From Streptomyces sp. V1I1 (GTDB taxonomy: Bacteria > Actinomycetota > Actinomycetes > Streptomycetales > Streptomycetaceae): a stretch of DNA of 64,000 nt. Where the stretch lies: positions 3,342,501 to 3,406,500 of the forward strand of contig NZ_JAUSZH010000001.1 in NCBI RefSeq assembly GCF_030817355.1, in the 5' to 3' direction. A program made the translations under genes and the position numbers. Under the pieces are notes generated by a model. It was not told the origin of the DNA. It saw nothing but the letters and a program-made list of their open reading frames with translations, and ran no database searches. Shown piece by piece: positions 1 to 11,510 of this stretch (the first letter of the stretch is position 1; each line of letters opens with the position of its first letter).

Positions 1-1940
<1,940 letters not shown>

Positions 1941-2002
1941 TTTGTCGTCAATCCCTCTTTCGGGGTCGAGTCTCAATCATGGTCTGTACGGGTCCGGGGC
2001 AG

Positions 2003-2031
2003 GGCCGGGGCTCTTTGCGAGAGCCCCGGCC
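2003..2031 (-). promoter_or_regulatory. Hairpin in the rpoB-rpoC spacer
   Basis: A perfect 12-bp stem (2003-2014 with 2020-2031) with a 5-nt loop lies between the rpoB stop and the rpoC start. No U-run follows it on the transcribed strand, so it looks more like an RNA-processing or stability element than a full terminator. Its function is inferred only from position. Confidence 0.6.
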
Positions 2032-2038
2032 AGACCCG

Positions 2039-5000
2039 TCAGACCTCTTCGACGCTGCTCGGCTCGCGCCGGGACAGGTCGATACCGAGTTCCTCCGCAG
2101 CGCGGAAGACGTCCTCGTCCGTGTCGCGCATCTCGATGGACATGCCGTCCGAGGACAGCACCTCCACGTTGAGGCAGAGCGACTGCATTTCCTTGATGAG
2201 CACCTTGAAGGACTCGGGAATGCCGGGCTCGGGGATGTTCTCGCCCTTGACGATGGCCTCGTAGACCTTCACGCGGCCGGTGACGTCGTCGGACTTGATG
2301 GTCAGCAGCTCCTGGAGGGCGTAAGCGGCGCCGTAAGCCTCCAGCGCCCACACCTCCATCTCACCGAATCGCTGGCCACCGAACTGAGCCTTACCACCCA
2401 GCGGCTGCTGGGTGATCATCGAGTACGGACCGGTCGAACGGGCGTGCAGCTTGTCGTCGACCAGGTGGTGGAGCTTGAGGATGTACATGTACCCGATCGA
2501 GATCGGGTCCGGGAACGGCTCACCGGAGCGGCCGTCGAACAGGTTGGCCTTGCCGGACGCCTGGACCAGCCGGTCACCGTCACGGTTCGGGATCGTGGCC
2601 TCGAAGAGACCGGCGATCTCGTCCTCGCGCGCACCGTCGAAGACCGGGGTCGCGACGTTGGTGCCGGGGGCGACCTGGTCGGCGCCGATGGCCTGCAGGC
2701 GCTGCGCCCAGTCGTCGGCGAGACCGGAGACGTCCCAGCCGCGGCTGGCGAGCCAGCCGAGGTGGATCTCGAGGACCTGTCCCGGGTTCATTCGGGACGG
2801 GACACCCAGCGGGTTGAGGATGATGTCGACCGGGGTGCCGTCCTCCAGGAACGGCATGTCCTCGATCGGCAGGATCTTCGAGATGACGCCCTTGTTGCCG
2901 TGACGGCCGGCGAGCTTGTCACCGTCGGTGATCTTGCGCTTCTGCGCGACGTACACGCGAACCAGCTGGTTCACACCCGGCGGCAGCTCGTCGCCCTCCT
3001 CGCGGTCGAAGACGCGTACGCCGATGATCTTGCCGGTCTCGCCGTGCGGCACCTTCAGCGAGGTGTCACGGACCTCACGCGCCTTCTCACCGAAGATCGC
3101 GCGGAGCAGCCGCTCCTCCGGGGTCAGCTCGGTCTCACCCTTGGGCGTGACCTTGCCGACCAGGATGTCACCGGCGACGACCTCGGCACCGATACGGATG
3201 ATGCCGCGCTCGTCGAGGTCCGCGAGGACCTCCTCGGAGACGTTCGGGATGTCCCGGGTGATCTCCTCCGGGCCGAGCTTGGTGTCACGGGCGTCGACCT
3301 CGTGCTCCTCGATGTGGATCGAGGAGAGGACGTCGTCCTGCACGAGGCGCTGCGACAGGATGATCGCGTCCTCGTAGTTGTGACCCTCCCACGGCATGAA
3401 CGCGACCAGCAGGTTCTTGCCGAGCGCCATCTCGCCCTGCTCGGTGGCCGGACCGTCGGCGAGGACCTGGCCCTCGACGACCCGGGAGCCCTCGTCCACG
3501 ACAACCTTCTGGTTGACCGAGGTGCCCTGGTTCGACCGGGAGAACTTGGCGATGCGGTACGTGGTGTACGTGCCGTCGTCGTTGGCGACGGTGATGTAGT
3601 CCGCGGAGACCTCCTGGACAACACCTTCCTTCTCCGCCTTGATGACGTCACCGGCGTCGACCGCGCAGCGGTACTCCATGCCGGTGCCGACCAGCGGCGC
3701 CTCCGCCGTGATCAGCGGAACTGCCTGGCGCATCATGTTCGCGCCCATGAGGGCACGGTTGGCGTCGTCGTGCTCGAGGAACGGGATCATGGCAGTCGCG
3801 ACCGACACCATCTGGCGCGGCGAGACATCCATGTAGTCGACGTCGTCGCCCGGGATGTAGTCGACCTCGCCGCCACGGCGGCGCACCAGGACGCGCGGCT
3901 CGGTGAACCGCAGGTCCTCGGAGAGCGTCGCGTTCGCCTGGGCGATAACGAAGCGGTCTTCCTCGTCAGCGGTCAGGTAGTCGACCTCGTCGGTGACGAC
4001 GCCATCGACGACCTTGCGGTACGGCGTCTCGACGAAACCGAACGCGTTGACGCGTCCGTACGAGGCGAGCGAACCGATCAGACCGATGTTCGGGCCTTCG
4101 GGGGTCTCGATCGGGCACATGCGGCCGTAGTGGGACGGGTGCACGTCACGGACCTCGAAGCCGGCCCGCTCACGGGAGAGACCACCCGGGCCAAGAGCCG
4201 ACAGACGGCGCTTGTGGGTGAGACCCGACAGCGGGTTGTTCTGGTCCATGAACTGCGACAGCTGGCTGGTGCCGAAGAACTCCTTGATGGAGGCGACGAC
4301 CGGCCGGATGTTGATCAGGGTCTGCGGCGTGATCGCCTCGACGTCCTGGGTCGTCATGCGCTCACGCACGACGCGCTCCATACGAGCCAGACCCGTGCGG
4401 ACCTGGTTCTGGATGAGCTCGCCGACGTTACGCAGACGACGGTTGCCGAAGTGGTCGATGTCGTCGGTCTCGACGACGATCTGGGTGCCGCTCTCGCCGA
4501 CCGTCTCGGTCTCGCCGGCGTGCAGCTTGACCAGGTACTTGATGGTCGCGATGACGTCGTCGGTGGTGAGCACGCCGGCGTCCAGCGGCTCATCCGCGCC
4601 GAGCTTCTTGTTCACCTTGTAGCGGCCGACCTTGGCGAGGTCGTAGCGCTTCGGGTTGAAGTAGAGGTTCTCGAGCAGCGTCTGAGCAGCCTCGCGCGTC
4701 GGGGGCTCGCCCGGGCGCAGCTTGCGGTAGATGTCGAGCAGCGCGTCGTCCTGGCCCTGGGTGTGGTCCTTCTCCAGGGTGGCGCGCATCGACTCGTACT
4801 CGCCGAACTCCTCGAGGATCTGCTCGGTGGTCCAGCCGAGAGCCTTGAGCAGGACGGTGACGGACTGCTTGCGCTTGCGGTCGATGCGGACACCGACCAT
4901 GTCGCGCTTGTCGATCTCCATCTCGAGCCAGGCACCCCGGGACGGGATGATCTTGGCCGTGAAGATGTCCTTGTCGGACGTCTTGTCGATGGAGGAGTCG

Positions 5001-5524
5001 AAGTAGACACCCGGCGAGCGGACCAGCTGCGACACAACGACACGCTCGGTGCCGTTGATGACGAAGGTGCCCTTGTTGGTCATGAGCGGGAAGTCACCCA
5101 TGAAGACCGTCTGGGACTTGATCTCGCCGGTCTCGTTGTTGGTGAACTCGGCAGTGACGAAGAGCGGGGCTGCGTACGTGAAGTCGCGCTCCTTGCACTC
5201 GTCGATGGAGTTCTTCGGAGGCTCGAAGCGGTGGTCGCGGAAGGTCAGCGACATCGACCCGGAGAAGTCCTCGATCGGAGAGATCTCCTCGAAGATCTCC
5301 TCCAGGCCGGACTTGGTGGGGACGTCCTGTCCGCTGTCCAGAGCCGCCTCGACACGAGCCTTCCAGGCGGCATTGCCGAGCAGCCAGTCAAAGCTCTCGG
5401 TCTGCAGCGCAAGGAGGTTCGGAACCTCGAGGGGCTCCTTGATCTTTGCAAAGGAGATGCGCAGCGGGGCGGTGCTGGCGCCGTTGTTCGTATTCGCGGT
5501 CGAGGCGTTGCGCGAGGCGGCCAA
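2039..5524 (-). CDS. rpoB: DNA-directed RNA polymerase subunit beta
   Basis: The beta subunit of RNA polymerase, 1161 residues from a TTG start at 5524 with GGAAGGA just upstream; the protein then begins (M)AASRNAST as in other streptomycetes. A GTG at 5554 would add 10 residues but has no better site. The rifampicin pocket reads [14 protein letters not shown] followed by [13 protein letters not shown]: the residues equivalent to E. coli D516, H526 and S531 are wild type, so no classical resistance change is seen. The C-terminal half carries the usual GHNYEDAI and HGNKGV motifs. It lies in the rplJL-rpoBC order. Confidence 0.98.
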   Translation of the reverse strand: MAASRNASTANTNNGASTAPLRISFAKIKEPLEVPNLLALQTESFDWLLGNAAWKARVEAALDSGQDVPTKSGLEEIFEEISPIEDFSGSMSLTFRDHRFEPPKNSIDECKERDFTYAAPLFVTAEFTNNETGEIKSQTVFMGDFPLMTNKGTFVINGTERVVVSQLVRSPGVYFDSSIDKTSDKDIFTAKIIPSRGAWLEMEIDKRDMVGVRIDRKRKQSVTVLLKALGWTTEQILEEFGEYESMRATLEKDHTQGQDDALLDIYRKLRPGEPPTREAAQTLLENLYFNPKRYDLAKVGRYKVNKKLGADEPLDAGVLTTDDVIATIKYLVKLHAGETETVGESGTQIVVETDDIDHFGNRRLRNVGELIQNQVRTGLARMERVVRERMTTQDVEAITPQTLINIRPVVASIKEFFGTSQLSQFMDQNNPLSGLTHKRRLSALGPGGLSRERAGFEVRDVHPSHYGRMCPIETPEGPNIGLIGSLASYGRVNAFGFVETPYRKVVDGVVTDEVDYLTADEEDRFVIAQANATLSEDLRFTEPRVLVRRRGGEVDYIPGDDVDYMDVSPRQMVSVATAMIPFLEHDDANRALMGANMMRQAVPLITAEAPLVGTGMEYRCAVDAGDVIKAEKEGVVQEVSADYITVANDDGTYTTYRIAKFSRSNQGTSVNQKVVVDEGSRVVEGQVLADGPATEQGEMALGKNLLVAFMPWEGHNYEDAIILSQRLVQDDVLSSIHIEEHEVDARDTKLGPEEITRDIPNVSEEVLADLDERGIIRIGAEVVAGDILVGKVTPKGETELTPEERLLRAIFGEKAREVRDTSLKVPHGETGKIIGVRVFDREEGDELPPGVNQLVRVYVAQKRKITDGDKLAGRHGNKGVISKILPIEDMPFLEDGTPVDIILNPLGVPSRMNPGQVLEIHLGWLASRGWDVSGLADDWAQRLQAIGADQVAPGTNVATPVFDGAREDEIAGLFEATIPNRDGDRLVQASGKANLFDGRSGEPFPDPISIGYMYILKLHHLVDDKLHARSTGPYSMITQQPLGGKAQFGGQRFGEMEVWALEAYGAAYALQELLTIKSDDVTGRVKVYEAIVKGENIPEPGIPESFKVLIKEMQSLCLNVEVLSSDGMSIEMRDTDEDVFRAAEELGIDLSRREPSSVEEV

Positions 5525-6064
5525 GAGGGGGTCCTTCCGAGGGCTCGGACTCACTACGCGCGTACCGGTCCCATGCTGGGCACGGAGATAGAAATCCCAG
5601 GTCAGGGATGATTCAATCTACGGTGCTCATACGTGGGGATGCCCCTGGTGACGGGCAGGGGGCAGTTAACAGGCAGCGCAAAGGGTCAGTGTAGCCACTT
5701 GGCACACTGATGTCCAGTGCGGGTTTTCGAAACCCTCGTTGTTCTCAACTCCGCGACACCCTCGCGCCTTGTGGCGCACATCGATACTGCCCGTTCGGTC
5801 GTCGATCCATGCCTCGGATACGGATCGTTGTGACGACGCGTCCTGAGAATTGCGCGCTGCGTGCGGTTCGTCAAGGCCCCCCAGCCCAAACGGGGCTGCT
5901 GGGACACAGCGAGGCGTACGACGAAGATCACGATACTCGCCGGAGGCCGAAGAGCAAGGCAGCCGCCACGGCAACGCCGAAGGGCGACCACCCGTATGGG
6001 TGATCGCCCTTCTGCTGTGCCTTCAGCGGTCCCTTGCGGAACCATGAGTCAGGGACTCAGAAAG
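5525..6064 (-). promoter_or_regulatory. rplL-rpoB intergenic region (540 bp leader)
   Basis: This long gap holds no convincing gene on either strand: the short open frames are Arg/Pro-rich and lack ribosome sites. Its position suggests the rpoB promoter and 5' leader, behind the hairpin at 5981-6010. I could not identify -10/-35 boxes with confidence. Confidence 0.5.
5981..6010 (-). terminator. Hairpin after rplL (terminator or attenuator)
   Basis: An inverted repeat with about 12 paired bases (AGGGCGA.CACCC / GGGTG.TCGCCCT, tetraloop GTAT) lies about 55 bp after the rplL stop. In rplJL-rpoBC operons a partial terminator commonly sits here and reduces read-through into rpoB. No strong U-run is seen, so attenuator is as likely as terminator. 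Confidence 0.65.
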
Positions 6065-6448
6065 TCACTTGACCTCGACGGACGCGCCAGCGGCCTTGAG
6101 GGACTCGGCAGCCTTCTCAGCGGCCTCCTTGGCGACCTTCTCGAGGACCGGCTTCGGGGTGCCGTCGACGAGGTCCTTGGCCTCCTTCAGACCCAGGGAG
6201 GTCAGCTCGCGCACGACCTTGATGACCTGGATCTTCTTCTCGCCGGCGCCGGTGAGGATGACGTCGAACTCGTCCTGCTCGGCCTCGGCCTCGACCGGGG
6301 CACCCGGGGCACCGGGGACGGCGACGGCGGCCGGAGCGGCGGCGGTGACGTCGAACTTCTCCTCGAAGGCCTTCACGAACTCGGAGAGCTCGATGAGGGT
6401 CATCTCCTCGAACTGCGCAAGCAGGTCGTCCTGGCTGAGCTTCGCCAT
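6065..6448 (-). CDS. rplL: 50S ribosomal protein L7/L12
   Basis: A 127-residue acidic ribosomal stalk protein. The N-terminal dimerisation region ([20 protein letters not shown]) is followed by an Ala/Gly/Pro hinge (residues about 40-57) and the C-terminal domain with [26 protein letters not shown], which contacts translation factors. Length and sequence match actinobacterial L7/L12. It follows rplJ by about 110 bp and is probably co-transcribed with it. Confidence 0.98.
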   Translation of the reverse strand: MAKLSQDDLLAQFEEMTLIELSEFVKAFEEKFDVTAAAPAAVAVPGAPGAPVEAEAEQDEFDVILTGAGEKKIQVIKVVRELTSLGLKEAKDLVDGTPKPVLEKVAKEAAEKAAESLKAAGASVEVK

Positions 6449-6560
6449 GATGGCGGTCCTTCCACTAATTCGGCTGGTGCCGGTTGTCTGTGTCGGCGGG
6501 CGTACATCGGCCCGCTGCGACCGGCCGCACTACGCGGCGACGGTCAATGCGCGAGCCGAA

Positions 6561-7091
6561 TTACTCGGCACCGCCCTGCTCGGCCTTCTTGGCACGAAGC
6601 GCCTCCGCGGTGCGGACGAACTTCGACGGAAGCGCCTGGAAGAGCGCGGCAGCCTGGGACTGCTTGCCCTTCATGGCGCCCGCCAGCTTGGCGAGCAGAA
6701 CCTCGCGGGACTCGAGGTCCGCAAGCTTCTTGATCTCATCAGCGGTGAGCGCCTTACCATCAAGGACACCGCCCTTGATGATGAGGTTGGGGTTGTCCTT
6801 GGCGAAGTCACGAAGACCCTTCGCCGACTCCACCGGATCACCGGTGACGAAGGCAACCGCCGTCGGACCCGCGAACAGGTCGTCGAGCGCGTTGATCCCG
6901 GCCTCGTTGGCCGCAATCTTGGTCAGCGTGTTCTTCACCACGGCGTACTGGGCGTTCTCACCGAGCGAACGGCGCAGCTCCTTGAGCTGAGCCACGGTGA
7001 GACCCCGGTACTCGGTCAGCACGGCGGCGTTCGAGCTGCGGAACTGGTCCGCGAGCTCGGCTACCGCGGCAGCCTTGTCGGGCCTTGCCAT
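6561..7091 (-). CDS. rplJ: 50S ribosomal protein L10
   Basis: The base of the L7/L12 stalk, 176 residues. The ATG at 7091 is preceded by a strong AGGAGG-type site and starts [20 protein letters not shown]. Conserved segments include the [16 protein letters not shown] and [11 protein letters not shown] stretches, and the C-terminal helix that binds L12 dimers is present. It is the first gene of rplJL and is preceded by a structured leader, consistent with autogenous control by L10-L12. Confidence 0.98.
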   Translation of the reverse strand: MARPDKAAAVAELADQFRSSNAAVLTEYRGLTVAQLKELRRSLGENAQYAVVKNTLTKIAANEAGINALDDLFAGPTAVAFVTGDPVESAKGLRDFAKDNPNLIIKGGVLDGKALTADEIKKLADLESREVLLAKLAGAMKGKQSQAAALFQALPSKFVRTAEALRAKKAEQGGAE

Positions 7092-7150
7092 AGAGCGTCG
7101 GCCTCCTTCCGGGTGATGAGGACCGCTCAGAAGGGGCTGGGCAAAACGAA

Positions 7151-7177
7151 ACGCCCCGGCGCAGGCGCACGGGGCGT
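7151..7177 (-). promoter_or_regulatory. Hairpin in the rplJ leader, possible L10 autoregulation or attenuation element
   Basis: An 8-bp perfect stem (7151-7158 with 7170-7177) with an 11-nt loop lies about 60 nt upstream of rplJ. On the transcribed strand it is followed by TTTCGTTTTG, so it resembles an intrinsic terminator in the leader. L10 or L10-L12 leader control is known in bacteria, but its use here is inference. Confidence 0.55.
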
Positions 7178-7349
7178 AGCTCGACCGGAGCAAATCCGGG
7201 AACTTTCCACAGTCACCTGCGCAGGACGTCCGCAGCTAGCGGATCCTTCGGCCGCCGCACCATCTTGCGAGAGCACGGCAACGACCAGCGGTCTTTGGCT
7301 TCTGTGGAAGAGTACGGGACAGGATCCCGGTCAGGCAAATCGGGCGGCG

Positions 7350-8300
7350 TCAGCTCTGCCCCGCGGACTCCATGCCCTCGCCGGCCTTCTTCAGCATCTC
7401 CATGAGGTCGAAGGTGTCCCCGGCCGGCGGCGCCTGCACGGTGGCCTTGGTGCCGTAGTCCGAGTAGGAGGCGACGATCTTCACCTTGCCCTCGGGGCTG
7501 TCCATGCCGATGTCCATCTTCACCGGGTAGTTGTCCTGGTTGACCCAGACCTCGGTGTCGTACCCCTTGATGCCGGACTTCTTCATATTGGCGAGGAGGT
7601 CCTTGCGCTCCTTCTCGCTGAGCGCCTTGAGCGACTTGTTCGACGCCACCATCTCGTCGAGCGTCAGCGTGCCCTTGTAGTGCTGGGCCTCGACACCTTC
7701 GATCTTCTCCGCGCCGATGTGCTTGAGGTTCGGCGACTCGAGCAGCATCGCGAGCTGCTGGGCCGGGTCCTGGTTCATGCTCTCCAGGCTGCCGGTCATC
7801 TGCTTCTGCAGTGCCTTGTCCCCCGACGCCTCGGCGGCGGCCCCGAGGTCGAGCTTCATCCAGCGCTTGCCGTCCATGTCCTTGGCGTCCATGTCCTTGG
7901 CGGCCTTGGCGCCCATGTCCATGTACATGGCGTTGTTCAGCCACACCATGCGGATCTGATCCGGGGCGTCCGGGTCAGCCTTGAACATGGAACCCTTCAT
8001 GGTCATGTCCATCAGCGTGGGGTCCCACCCCATGACTCCGGACATCTCCATGGTGCCGCCGCCGTCCATGGTGGCCGGCATCGTCATCGTCATACGGACC
8101 TTCGCCGACTTCGCGGCCGAGGTCTTCTTGTACGCCGCCGTGAGGACCTGCGTCACCGCCGCGCGGGACTGCGTCTCGGTCTTCCTGGGCGTCTCGGCGG
8201 CCTTCTTCTCCCCGTCGCCACCCTGACAGCCTGCTACGCCGACTACGACGGCCACAGCCGTCAACGAGACGCCCGCGCGCGTCCATGCGGACATGGTCAT
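7350..8300 (-). CDS. Met-rich secreted lipoprotein (LppX/LprG-like fold suspected)
   Basis: A 316-residue lipoprotein: signal peptide, lipobox VGVAGC with lipidated Cys25, a Lys/Glu/Thr-rich linker, then a soluble domain. The stretch from Met70 to Met148 contains 18 methionines in 79 residues. The second half (EGVEAQHYKGTLTLDEM, YDTEVWVNQDNYPVKMDI) resembles the curved beta-sheet lipoprotein families LppX/LprG and DUF6612; I infer ligand or lipid binding at the outer face of the membrane. It lies between rplA and rplJ on the same strand but is separated from rplA by a strong terminator, so it probably has its own promoter. Confidence 0.85.
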   Translation of the reverse strand: MTMSAWTRAGVSLTAVAVVVGVAGCQGGDGEKKAAETPRKTETQSRAAVTQVLTAAYKKTSAAKSAKVRMTMTMPATMDGGGTMEMSGVMGWDPTLMDMTMKGSMFKADPDAPDQIRMVWLNNAMYMDMGAKAAKDMDAKDMDGKRWMKLDLGAAAEASGDKALQKQMTGSLESMNQDPAQQLAMLLESPNLKHIGAEKIEGVEAQHYKGTLTLDEMVASNKSLKALSEKERKDLLANMKKSGIKGYDTEVWVNQDNYPVKMDIGMDSPEGKVKIVASYSDYGTKATVQAPPAGDTFDLMEMLKKAGEGMESAGQS

Positions 8301-8368
8301 GCCCCACCCCTTGTTGTTTGCGAACGCTTGAACGGTAACGCACGCCTACGACACAGGGACAACGAAAA

Positions 8369-8404
8369 CCGGCCCCCGCATCTCCGAAGAGATGCGGGGG
8401 CCGG
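8369..8404 (-). terminator. Strong terminator after rplA
   Basis: A perfect 16-bp stem (8369-8384 with 8389-8404) with tetraloop CGAA, followed on the minus strand by GGTTTTCGTTGT. It should end the secE-nusG-rplK-rplA transcript. Confidence 0.9.
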
Positions 8405-8437
8405 CTCAGCACGCGAGACCCGCGGCTGCCGTCAGAT

Positions 8438-9160
8438 TCAGGCGGCGGCCGGGTCCTCCTCGACGAGGAGGTTGCGGGTGCGGTTGGCGTCCAGCGGAAT
8501 GCCGGGGCCCATCGTCGTCGTCAGGGTCGCCTTCTTGATGTAGCGGCCCTTCGCGGCGGACGGCTTCAGACGGAGGATCTCCTCCAGCGCCGCGGCGTAG
8601 TTCTCGACCAGCTTCGTCTCGTCGAAGGAGACCTTGCCGATGATGAAGTGCAGGTTCGAGTGCTTGTCGACGCGGAACTCGATCTTGCCGCCCTTGATGT
8701 CGTTCACAGCCTTGGTGACATCGGGGGTGACGGTGCCGGTCTTCGGGTTCGGCATCAGACCACGCGGACCGAGCACGCGGCCGAGGCGGCCGACCTTGCC
8801 CATGAGGTCCGGGGTGGCGACGACGGCGTCGAAGTCCAGACGGCCCTTCGCAACCTCGTCGATGAGCTCGTCGGCGCCGACGATGTCGGCGCCCGCGGCA
8901 CGCGCGGCCTCGGCACGGTCACCGGTCGCGAAGACCAGGACCCGGGCGGTCTTACCGGTGCCGTGCGGAAGGTTCACGGTGCCACGGACCATCTGGTCGG
9001 CCTTGCGCGGGTCAACACCCAGACGCATGGCGACCTCGACGGTGCCGTCGAACTTGGTGGCGGCGGTGTCCTTGGCGAGACGGACGGCCTCGAGCGGAGC
9101 GTAGTTGCGCTCCCGGTCGATCTTGGCGTCCGCAGCGCGGAGAGTCTTGCTGCGCTTCAC
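8438..9160 (-). CDS. rplA: 50S ribosomal protein L1
   Basis: A 240-residue L1 protein of the 23S rRNA L1 stalk; in many bacteria it also represses its own operon. It starts [14 protein letters not shown] and contains the signature region [26 protein letters not shown]. The C-terminus ([14 protein letters not shown]) is typical of actinobacterial L1. It follows rplK by about 80 bp in the conserved rplK-rplA pair. Confidence 0.98.
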   Translation of the reverse strand: MKRSKTLRAADAKIDRERNYAPLEAVRLAKDTAATKFDGTVEVAMRLGVDPRKADQMVRGTVNLPHGTGKTARVLVFATGDRAEAARAAGADIVGADELIDEVAKGRLDFDAVVATPDLMGKVGRLGRVLGPRGLMPNPKTGTVTPDVTKAVNDIKGGKIEFRVDKHSNLHFIIGKVSFDETKLVENYAAALEEILRLKPSAAKGRYIKKATLTTTMGPGIPLDANRTRNLLVEEDPAAA

Positions 9161-9242
9161 TTCTGCTCCTGTGTCGTTTCAGGTATGGAGTCGTGGTGCG
9201 GACCAGCGCTTGGTCCTACCACTGAGGTCACGCGGGGGCTGA

Positions 9243-9677
9243 TCAGCCCTCGACCGTGATGCCCATCGAACGGGCGGTGCCGGCGATGATCTTCGACGCG
9301 GCGTCCAGGTCGTTGGCGTTCAGGTCGGGCATCTTGACCGTGGCGATCTCGCGGACCTGGGCGCCGGTGAGCTTGGCAACCTTGGTCTTGTGAGGCTCGC
9401 CGGAGCCCTTGTCCACACCCGCGGCCTTGAGGATCAGCTTGGCGGCCGGCGGAGTCTTGGTGATGAAGGTGAAGGAACGGTCCTCGTAGACCGTGATCTC
9501 CACCGGCACGACCATGCCACGCTGCGACTCGGTCGCGGCGTTGTAGGCCTTGCAGAACTCCATGATGTTGACGCCGTGCTGACCGAGCGCGGGGCCGACC
9601 GGCGGAGCCGGGTTGGCCGCGCCGGCCTGGATCTGGAGCTTGATAAGCCCCGTGACCTTCTTCTTCTTGGGAGGCAT
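9243..9677 (-). CDS. rplK: 50S ribosomal protein L11
   Basis: A 144-residue L11 protein, which binds the GTPase-associated region of 23S rRNA and is needed for RelA-dependent stringent response and thiopeptide sensitivity. It starts [19 protein letters not shown]; the N-terminal proline pair of the thiostrepton-binding surface ([15 protein letters not shown]) is intact. It lies between nusG and rplA on the same strand. Confidence 0.98.
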
Positions 9678-9844
9678 TGCTCTCTCCGGGTCCTAGTGAG
9701 AGTTTTCAGCGCTCCACCCGATCATCCGGATGGAGGCATACCGCACAACGATAACGGGTATAGCTGCGCGGCCAAAAACCGAGCAGGTCAGAGCGGCCGC
9801 GAGAGCCGGTCTGACCTGTTCGGAGGCGTATGTTCCAGAAGGCT

Positions 9845-10792
9845 TCAGTTCTTCTGGATCTGGTCGAAGCTCAGCTCGACCGGGGTCTCGCGGCCGAAGA
9901 TCTCGACGAGGCCCTTGACCTTCTTCGAGTCGGCGTTGATCTCGTTGATCGTCGCCTGCAGCGTCGCGAACGGGCCGTCGGTGACGGTGACCGAGTCGCC
10001 GACCTCGAAGTCCAGCACCTGGACCTCGACCTTGCGCGACGGAGCCGGCTTGCCCTCGGCCTCGGCGGCCTCGCGCGCGGCCTTCTCCTCGGCCTCCGGG
10101 GCGAGCATCTTGACGATCTCGTCCAGGGTCAGCGGGTACGGGTCGTAGGCGTTGCCCACGAAGCCGGTGACGCCGGGGGTGTTGCGGACGACGCCCCAGG
10201 ACTCGTTCGTCAGATCCATACGGACCAGGACGTACCCGGGAAGCTTGTTCTGGCGGACGTTCTTACGCTCGCCGTTCTTGATCTGGACGATCTCTTCCTC
10301 GGGCACTTCGGCCTGGTAGATGAAGTCCTCGACGTTCAGCGAGACGGCGCGCTGCTCAAGGTTGGCCTTCACGCGCTTCTCGTATCCGGCGTACGTGTGG
10401 ATGACGTACCACTCGCCGGGCAGGCCGCGCAGCTCCTCGCGGAGGGCGGCGATCGGGTCGGCCGGGGCCTCGGGCTCGGCCGGTTCGGCGTCGGCGGCGG
10501 CCTCTTCGGCATCGTCGACATCGGCCGCGACGGTCTCGTCCTCTTCCACCTCGGCGACGGCGGTGGCCTCGTCCTCGACGTGCATCGCGGCCTGCTCGGC
10601 CGGCTCGCCCGCGGCGGCGTCAGCGGCCTCGGCGAGGTCGACCTCGTCGGCCCCTTCGATGACGTCGAGCGCGTCGTCGTCAAGCGCGTCGGTGTCGACC
10701 GTGTCCGGCGCAGCCTCGGCCGCCTCGGCCGTCGCCGCAGCCTCTTCGCCCTCCACGGGCTCGACGGCGTCGTTCAGGTTCGGGTCAGACAC
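9845..10792 (-). CDS. nusG: Transcription termination/antitermination factor NusG
   Basis: 315 residues from a GTG start at 10792 ([15 protein letters not shown]) with an AGGAAG site. The first ~130 residues are an acidic Ala/Glu/Asp-rich extension, common in Streptomyces NusG. The NGN domain follows ([17 protein letters not shown]), with [12 protein letters not shown], and the C-terminal KOW domain ([14 protein letters not shown]) ends the protein. NusG binds the RNA polymerase clamp and links it to Rho or ribosomes. It is preceded by secE, the usual pairing. Confidence 0.97.
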   Translation of the reverse strand: MSDPNLNDAVEPVEGEEAAATAEAAEAAPDTVDTDALDDDALDVIEGADEVDLAEAADAAAGEPAEQAAMHVEDEATAVAEVEEDETVAADVDDAEEAAADAEPAEPEAPADPIAALREELRGLPGEWYVIHTYAGYEKRVKANLEQRAVSLNVEDFIYQAEVPEEEIVQIKNGERKNVRQNKLPGYVLVRMDLTNESWGVVRNTPGVTGFVGNAYDPYPLTLDEIVKMLAPEAEEKAAREAAEAEGKPAPSRKVEVQVLDFEVGDSVTVTDGPFATLQATINEINADSKKVKGLVEIFGRETPVELSFDQIQKN

Positions 10793-10838
10793 GGTGGCTG
10801 CTTCTTCCTGGATACAGATGGGGTGGAACATGCGAAAG

Positions 10839-10858
10839 GGGCGCCGCTACCGGCGCCC
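10839..10858 (-). promoter_or_regulatory. Hairpin between secE and nusG
   Basis: An 8-bp perfect GC stem (10839-10846 with 10851-10858) with tetraloop lies between the secE stop and nusG start. It lacks a U-run and may be a processing or pausing element. Confidence 0.5.
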
Positions 10859-10867
10859 TCCGCGGGA

Positions 10868-11155
10868 TCAGCCGAAGACGTACTTGACGGCTTCCTGGAA
10901 CCCATAGTCAATCACGGTCACAAGACCAATCATGACGACTACGAAGACAATCACCACTGTCGTGTAAGTCGTCAGCTGACTGCGAGTCGGCCAGACGACC
11001 TTGCGCAGTTCGGCGATGATCTGGCGGTAGAAGAGCGCGAGACGACCCAGAGGGCCCTTCTTTCCGCGCTTGCCGCCCTTACGAGTCTTCTTCTTCGACT
11101 CCGGCGCCTCGTCATCGGCATCAGGCATGTCGATGGAGCCCACGGCGTCCGTCAC
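10868..11155 (-). CDS. secE: Preprotein translocase subunit SecE
   Basis: A 95-residue SecE of the short, single-span actinobacterial type. A charged N-terminal region (about residues 1-50, with KKKTRKGGKRGKKG) is followed by the conserved amphipathic segment FYRQIIAELRKVVWPTRSQL, then one membrane span (TTVVIVFVVVMIGLVTVIDYGF). SecE clamps SecY in the membrane. It lies between tRNA-Trp and nusG, the classical order. Confidence 0.96.
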   Translation of the reverse strand: MTDAVGSIDMPDADDEAPESKKKTRKGGKRGKKGPLGRLALFYRQIIAELRKVVWPTRSQLTTYTTVVIVFVVVMIGLVTVIDYGFQEAVKYVFG

Positions 11156-11266
11156 GATCTCTCACCTGATTCCGGGTCGTGGCCGTGCCGCGCCCGGTTG
11201 AGCCGCACGGCTGTGCAATGAAATACGTACATACATGCGCACACATCCTGGCGAAGGTGTGTGTAG

Positions 11267-11339
11267 CAGGGCCGGAGGGACTTGAACCCCCAACCGCTGG
11301 TTTTGGAGACCAGTGCTCTACCAATTGAGCTACGACCCT
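11267..11339 (-). tRNA. trpT: tRNA-Trp (anticodon CCA)
   Basis: A 73-nt cloverleaf: acceptor AGGGTCG pairs with CGGCCCT (one G-U), anticodon stem CTGGT/ACCAG with loop containing CCA, and T-loop GGTTCAAGTCC. It lies directly upstream of secE, as in many actinobacteria. Confidence 0.97.
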
Positions 11340-11350
11340 TTGTGGTTTCC

Positions 11351-11380
11351 CCAACCTACCGCATCTGCAGATGTGGTTGG
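11351..11380. promoter_or_regulatory. Palindromic element between tRNA-Trp and aspC
   Basis: A 12-bp perfect palindrome (CATCTGCAGATG, 11362-11373) is flanked by inverted CCAACC/GGTTGG arms. It lies in the divergent promoter gap between trpT and the aminotransferase gene and may bind a dimeric regulator; no known box was recognised. Confidence 0.35.
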
Positions 11381-11510
11381 TGAGGGGCCAACGACGAGTG
11401 AGTGTACGTGGTCACAGGCCCGGCGTCGAACAGATAGCTCCCGGACGGTTCCTGTCCGCTACTCGAAACCTGTGTGCCGGGTGCGTTTGCCGTCTGGGAC
11501 GATGGGCCGT

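Noticed and set aside
3990..4300. Possible rifampicin-resistance changes in rpoB
   Set aside because: The pocket residues equivalent to D516, H526 and S531 are wild type.
1979..5611. 1210-codon open frame on the plus strand opposite rpoB
   Set aside because: Antisense shadow of a very high-GC gene; its product is Val/Leu/Arg/Asp-rich with no domain, while the minus strand is unmistakably rpoB.
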